Origin: Phoronis ovalis
Lineage: Eukaryota > Phoronida > Phoronidae
Reading direction: 5' to 3'
NCBI GenBank assembly: GCA_028565635.1
Contig: JAOXYB010061323.1
Span: 1-10,659, forward strand
Length of the DNA stretch: 10,659 bases
Shown: positions 6,509 to 10,659 of the stretch, piece by piece
How positions within the stretch are numbered: position 1 is the first letter of the stretch
How the letters are laid out: each line of letters begins with the position of its first letter
Notes under the pieces: generated by a model
What the model was told of the DNA's origin: nothing
Databases searched by the model: none
Seen by the model: the letters and a program-made list of their open reading frames with translations, nothing else
Position numbers and translations under genes: made by a program

Positions 6509-6570
6509 TGGTCAGTTACGTCAATGACTTAATTAGTTCACCTTCCCGGCAATGATTAATAATTTACCAT

Positions 6571-7956
6571 ATGCTACATTATAAATAAGTCATTCATTTT
6601 AAGAACGTAAGCTTCTGGACTGTCCTGGAATCAGGTGTTTGAAAACAATTGACTTCCGTTATATACTTGTGTCTGTGATGTTTGTCAAATTAGTTTATTG
6701 GTTTCCATGCATTTTACCGGTACTAAAAGTACGATTAATGTGTGACCTTTCTATTGAGAGCACTTGCTAATTTGGGCACGTGCTCCGCATGCAATTTTGC
6801 GACATCCATAAAATAGTTTCTGCTGATCGATAAAATAAATATGATTAATGAATTCTTTAGCTAGAAGGATATATAAAACTCTTAGATTAATCAAATTGAA
6901 ATATAAACTTTTTAATGCCAGATAAATTACATGTGCATATGGCACTTTTGTTGGCAAATCATGAAACTTGTACCAGATGTTGATGATATTTTGCAATCCA
7001 AATTGACAGCTGTATTGCCCACTGATTATAATATTAATTCTATAGTTTTGCGTTTTTCTTTGTAGTGTTTTCGATGATATGATATTTAAGCTTTATCACC
7101 ACACTGCCCGGGCCACACTGCTTGAAGTAGAATTATGAATTACAGGAATCTGGTCATAAATATGCCCAATTAAGATCCAAATATACTGAAAATCTATCAG
7201 TAACAAATTAAAGAAATTCAAAGAAATTTCATATTGTCCACACTGGTATCTGAGTGATGATTAGGTAAGGTGCAAGAGACAAAATCTATGCCTTTATGTT
7301 TCTAGCTAGTAGTTATCTACAATTAAAGGTGTTTTATATTGCAAATTATGCTGTAACAATGCATAATTTCGGCATTTATAGTCATGTATTAGTGTGTGTT
7401 TCTTTATTTCAGATAACTATGCACTCAGTTAGTAGAGAATCTTGAATCTGAAAGTTCAACTGGCATGGAAAACAGAACAGAGGAAATCAATTTAATTTAC
7501 TAGAAAACAGTCAAAATTAATTATTATTATTATTTATTGTGTTGTTAAAATAACTATTAAACATTTTAGTATTATTATTTACCTTCTATTTTAGAGCAGC
7601 AACATATGTTCATTTGTGCAAGTCTGATACAACCAAAAATGTTCTTCTTTTTAGTTTTATTGCATATTTGTTTAATGTTTCGAATGAAAACACTAGCTCT
7701 TAAGTTTACAGTAGTTGCGAAATGTATTGGTAAGGCACATTAAAGAAGTTTGGTCTGCCTTACCATTGGTGAATTTCCAATCATTTGCAGGAGCTACATG
7801 GAAATACTACACAGCAAAATAACACGAGATGTGCAAGCCTTATTATTTTACATATCGATACTAACATCTATACTTTGTTCAGTTTGATTCATCTGAGAGA
7901 CTCACAATGTAATAACTGAGCTTACTCACGAGTCCCCCACATCATCTTCATTATGA
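6571..7956. other. Non-coding AT-rich stretch
   Basis: The minus-strand open frame at 6751-6996 has no domain-like features. A strong acceptor (TTTCTTTATTTCAG, ending at 7412) is followed by only ten open codons before TGA, so at most a tiny terminal or non-coding exon. A short ATT/TTA microsatellite runs at about 7517-7536. A donor-like GTAAGG follows 7264. I see nothing else. Confidence 0.35.
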
Positions 7957-7993
7957 TGGATCCTATACTTGTCCCCCTGGGAAAGTTTCTTAG

Positions 7994-8058
7994 TGCTTGT
8001 AGCTGATGGAGATAAGCCTGTGGCTGGAGGTCGAATTTTGGAGCACCTTTTACAACCG
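7994..8058 (+). CDS. Internal exon candidate
   Basis: A frame open from 7957 to the stop at 8137-8139 contains the protein-like run VADGDKPVAGGRILEHLLQP, ending exactly at a donor CCG|GTGAGA (8058/8059). An AG at 7992-7993 (AGTTTCTTAG) would start the exon with two bases completing a codon, giving 21 codons with phase 0 at its end. Charge pattern, G/P content and the fit of the donor to the end of the good part argue for coding; residues after the donor turn into low-complexity F/I/Y-rich text, as expected for intron. No family is recognised. The acceptor is only moderate, and the partners on either side are not found. Confidence 0.33.
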
Positions 8059-8139
8059 GTGAGATATTTTGAGAAAAGTTTGTCCGCACATATTTTTATT
8101 TATTTTTCAGACCCTTTCCAACATGAAAATAATATATGA

Positions 8140-8549
8140 TTGCTGATTCAAACAATGATTTTAAAATAGTGCAACTTATTTAAGAATTTGTGAGACCCTA
8201 GAAAAAGAAAGTTTTTGGAAAATGGAAATGGGACTGTATCAATGAATAAACAATATAACACTGGGAACTTGCAATTAAGTGAAATTTAGAATAATGAATG
8301 AACTGGAAAAAACATGGTAAACTATTATTTCATTAGAAGTGGATCGTAATTAATAAATTTTGTTGCTCTTTACAATTATGAAATATGTAGATCAATTACA
8401 ATAAATGAAAGTTAATTGTAGCTACACTCATTCTTTGTATTACATGTATCTTTGAATGTGGATTATAATATTAATAAAACAGGTATTAAAACACCTGTAA
8501 TTTATGAATTCATGCCTTAATGAGAAAAAAAAATTAGGTACTTACATGA
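8140..8549. other. Non-coding AT-rich stretch
   Basis: No open frame of note is seen. A small hairpin, ACAGGT and ACCTGT separated by 8 bases, lies near 8479-8498. Confidence 0.4.
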
Positions 8550-8669
8550 ATGATGAATACAGGATTGTGCTGCTCAAATTGGTTATCACTCTTTACCAAA
8601 ATACTTGAAATGGGTCAGTGTGTTACAAAGAAGTTTCAACAAACAATCCTGATACGTTCATGTGTAGAG
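8550..8669 (+). CDS. Short exon candidate with MGQC start option
   Basis: The frame is open from ATG at 8550 to TGA at 8670-8672 (40 codons). A second in-frame ATG at 8610 has a favourable context (G at -3, G at +4) and begins MGQCVTKKFQ, the pattern of an N-myristoylated protein with a nearby palmitoylatable cysteine. A donor AGA|GTGAGT occurs at 8668/8669, just before the stop, so the frame could continue in a next exon. Alternatively, an acceptor at 8562 (AATACAG) would make this an internal exon. Four cysteines occur in 40 codons. It does not join in phase with the candidate at 7994-8058. No family is recognised, and it may be chance. Confidence 0.25.
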
Positions 8670-8672
8670 TGA

Positions 8673-10131
8673 GTCTCTTTATTAATGGGTTGCTATGTTT
8701 CATGATAACTCTAGAGAAACGTCTATTATTGAATCAAAAATCTAGAAATGGGTGGGTAATTTTCAGTTTGTGCAGCACATCAGTCTGAAAGGTCAGTAAC
8801 AGTGGAATGTTATTTTTTAAAAAATTTAAATAATAAGGAAAGTCAAGTACTATGGTCATCAGCTCTATATAATTAATATAAAAACTTATACAATTTCTAT
8901 TTATTACAAAGTTCCAACTTTTATCTTACCGGGTAATAAGCAGAGTATACTATAATTTGACATTTGCATACATAATTTATTTTGAAGCATCTTCAAATCT
9001 AAACCTACGTTAGAAATCGTGTCGCTACTGTTTGTACACAGCTGAGAAAAGGTACCATTGAATTGAAACTAAATTCCGACTTTTGAGATACACAACTCAG
9101 TATACTTTTGGCATTTTCAGAAGTGACTAGTAATTTACAAAACCTGGAATATAAAACAGGAATATTTAAACTGCATTATGTAATATCTCTGTAGACGGTT
9201 TAAAAATTACATTTATCAGCTGTTGGTCAGTCTTTAGAGTAGGAGCTTCTGTTGAGAACGAGTGGTATAGCAATAAGGTACAGCATCGTAAACTAAGAGT
9301 TATATGTGTCTAATAGAAATAGTACTTATTTCCTTTCGAGTGCAGACCAGACAAGCCAGAAGCTCAGAAATGTTAAACTTATAAGTATTTCAAACAGCCA
9401 GGTGTTGGCATCCAATTTTCTGGGACCATTGCACCCTTAAAAAATATTAAACATAAATTAAAGAAATATAAGAAAAAAACACTATATTATAATGAAATAA
9501 TTAAATGTGTTGTTGCGGCGCAATATATAAATGTAAAAATAAAAGGGCAATATATATAAACGGCAATATGTAATTTTATATTCGAAATTTAGTGTGTCCA
9601 TTTTATCCTCACGTGGGGATACCTTTGCACATGCATAGTGTTTTAATACACAATCAGAAAACTTACTAATCAGGCCAAAAAAGTTCCAGTATTGTATTGG
9701 TTTCACTTGCTACATATAACAGTTAAAGACCAGTACGGTAGTAGCCTAATAGACGGCCCAATGGAATGCTAGTGTTTCGACTTACCTGACTAGAAGGACT
9801 TCTCCACTGTATTTAAACCAGCCGACATGCAACTAACGATGGACATTTCTCTGTCTTTTCTGTATTATATTTAGATTTAAGATTGTCGTTCAATGTCTTA
9901 ATCCTTTGCTCAGATCAGAATGAATGCAAAAACATCATTTTTAGAGGGGGTGTCCGGCTTAAGAACGATAAAATATTATATTCCCGAGTGCAATAAAACG
10001 CAAAGTTGCAAGTTTTATTTGCCATATATTTTATCGACAGAAAGAAAATAACTATAACTTTACATTTCCACTCATTATTTTGTTTAAAATGCATCGTGAC
10101 TCCTAATACATAACCCATGTGTCCCTTGATT
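8673..10131. other. Long stretch without a supported gene
   Basis: The minus-strand open frames at 9482-9706 and 9915-10118 are rich in F, I and Y and show no motif. A 47-codon plus-strand frame at 9170-9313 contains SVFRVGASVENEWYSNK and a possible donor AAG|GTACAG near 9281, but it is too weak to call. An E-box CACGTG is at 9610-9615. A short micro-exon-like piece (TTTTCAG before it, AAG|GTCAGT after it) lies near 8767-8791. Confidence 0.35.
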
Positions 10132-10511
10132 TACTGACCCATCCCCGTGAGAGACTGTACAATTGCTCGTTGGTGGGACTGTGTAGTAATATTGCATAGA
10201 CGCCTATCTAGGGTGTGCTCATAGCGCCCGCGGGAATTATTAGTGTTCTGCGTTGTTTTATGCGTTGAGTAACCGAAGGAACTCTATTGCGGAGGAGAGC
10301 GATGTGAAGCCTAGATTATCTACTGATCCCTCGTGAGAGACTGCAAAAATTACTCGTTGGCGGGACTGTGTAGTAATATTGCATATACGTAAGGTGTGAT
10401 TGCGGGTCGTGATCATAGCGCCCGCGGGAATTATTGGTGTTCTGCGTTGTTTTAAGCGTTGAGTAACCGAAGGAACTCTATTGCGGATGAAAGCGATGTG
10501 AAGCGTAGATA
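10132..10511. repeat. Tandem duplication of a ~190-bp CpG-containing unit
   Basis: Copy A (10132-10320) and copy B (10321-10511) start TACTGA and share GTGAGAGACTG, GGGACTGTGTAGTAATATTG, the palindrome CCCGCGGG and GTTGAGTAACCGAAGG. The right-hand 90 bases differ at about four positions; the left and middle parts carry small insertions and deletions. Both copies are richer in GC and CpG than the rest of the window. A 7-bp hairpin (GATACTC/GAGTATC, loop AGTA) follows at 10508-10525. Confidence 0.85.
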
Positions 10512-10552
10512 CTCAGTAGAGTATCCCTCTGCACTACCGTGTGACTACGCGA

Positions 10553-10659
10553 TATAAAAAGTAGCACAGTAGACGCACATTTTGCAGTTGTAAACGCGTT
10601 GAGACATTATATTCTCCCGCGAATGTGAGAAGTCTGGGTTATCGCACGTGTCGCGAGTT
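10553..10659 (+). promoter_or_regulatory. TATA box, initiator-like site and CpG-rich leader
   Basis: TATAAAAA at 10553-10560 is followed 33 bases later by GCAGTTG (A at 10586), an initiator-like sequence at the expected distance. The downstream part contains several CpGs, an E-box CACGTG at 10645-10650 and TCGCGA at 10651-10656. No ATG-led frame opens before the window ends. With the duplicated unit just upstream, this reads either as the U3-R part of an LTR with duplicated enhancers or as a host gene promoter. I cannot tell which from here. Confidence 0.45.

Noticed and set aside
6751-6996. 81-codon minus-strand open frame
   Set aside because: Its composition is that of AT-rich noise (I, Y, L, N, K), with no domain and no gene context.
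9482-9706. 74-codon minus-strand open frame
   Set aside because: The last third is F/I/Y low-complexity, there is no signal or domain, and no supporting sites were found.
9915-10118. 67-codon minus-strand open frame
   Set aside because: There is no recognisable protein feature, and it is probably chance.
1-10659. CRISPR array, bacterial operon or phage system
   Set aside because: No array of spaced direct repeats, no ribosome-binding sites and no packed genes; the sequence has eukaryotic splice and repeat structure.

Overview
The window looks like non-coding and repeat-rich nuclear DNA of an animal, most likely a marine invertebrate. It is AT-rich, has no dense bacterial-style gene packing, and shows splice-site and poly(A) grammar. 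It also holds a decayed LTR-retrotransposon pol gene, a tRNA-derived SINE and CCCTAA-type telomere-like repeats. A lophotrochozoan is my guess from the overall flavour of the repeats; that is inference, not proof. Most of the longer simple open frames are not genes.

Layout. 1-657: a GC-rich hairpin at a probable repeat edge, then a 16-bp tandem repeat. 658-2231: a dead LTR-retrotransposon pol (RNase H, integrase, C-terminal tail) with stops and frameshifts; inside it lies a 42-bp near-perfect palindrome that looks like an inverted self-duplication. 2904-3041: a short coding exon with a strong signal peptide and three cysteines. 3719-3907: a minus-strand tRNA-type SINE followed by degenerate telomere-like repeats. 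3919-4137: a weak exon candidate. 4299-4732: a dimeric minisatellite, a G-quadruplex cluster, a T/C-rich tract and four AGGTCA nuclear-receptor half-sites in DR5 and DR1 order. 5325-5546: the best protein-coding call, a 73-codon cysteine-rich terminal exon with branch point, acceptor, stop and poly(A) signal. 6028-8672: several weaker exon candidates and short repeats in otherwise featureless AT-rich DNA. 8673-10131: nothing firm. 10132-10659: two ~190-bp tandem units richer in CpG, followed by a TATA box and initiator-like site, that is, a promoter or LTR-like block cut by the window end.

The most interesting possibility is one plus-strand gene for a small secreted cysteine-rich protein, with its signal-peptide exon near 2904 and its last exon at 5325. 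The obvious donor of the first exon is in the wrong phase for the last exon, so at least one unrecognised middle exon or another donor is required. I could not prove the link.
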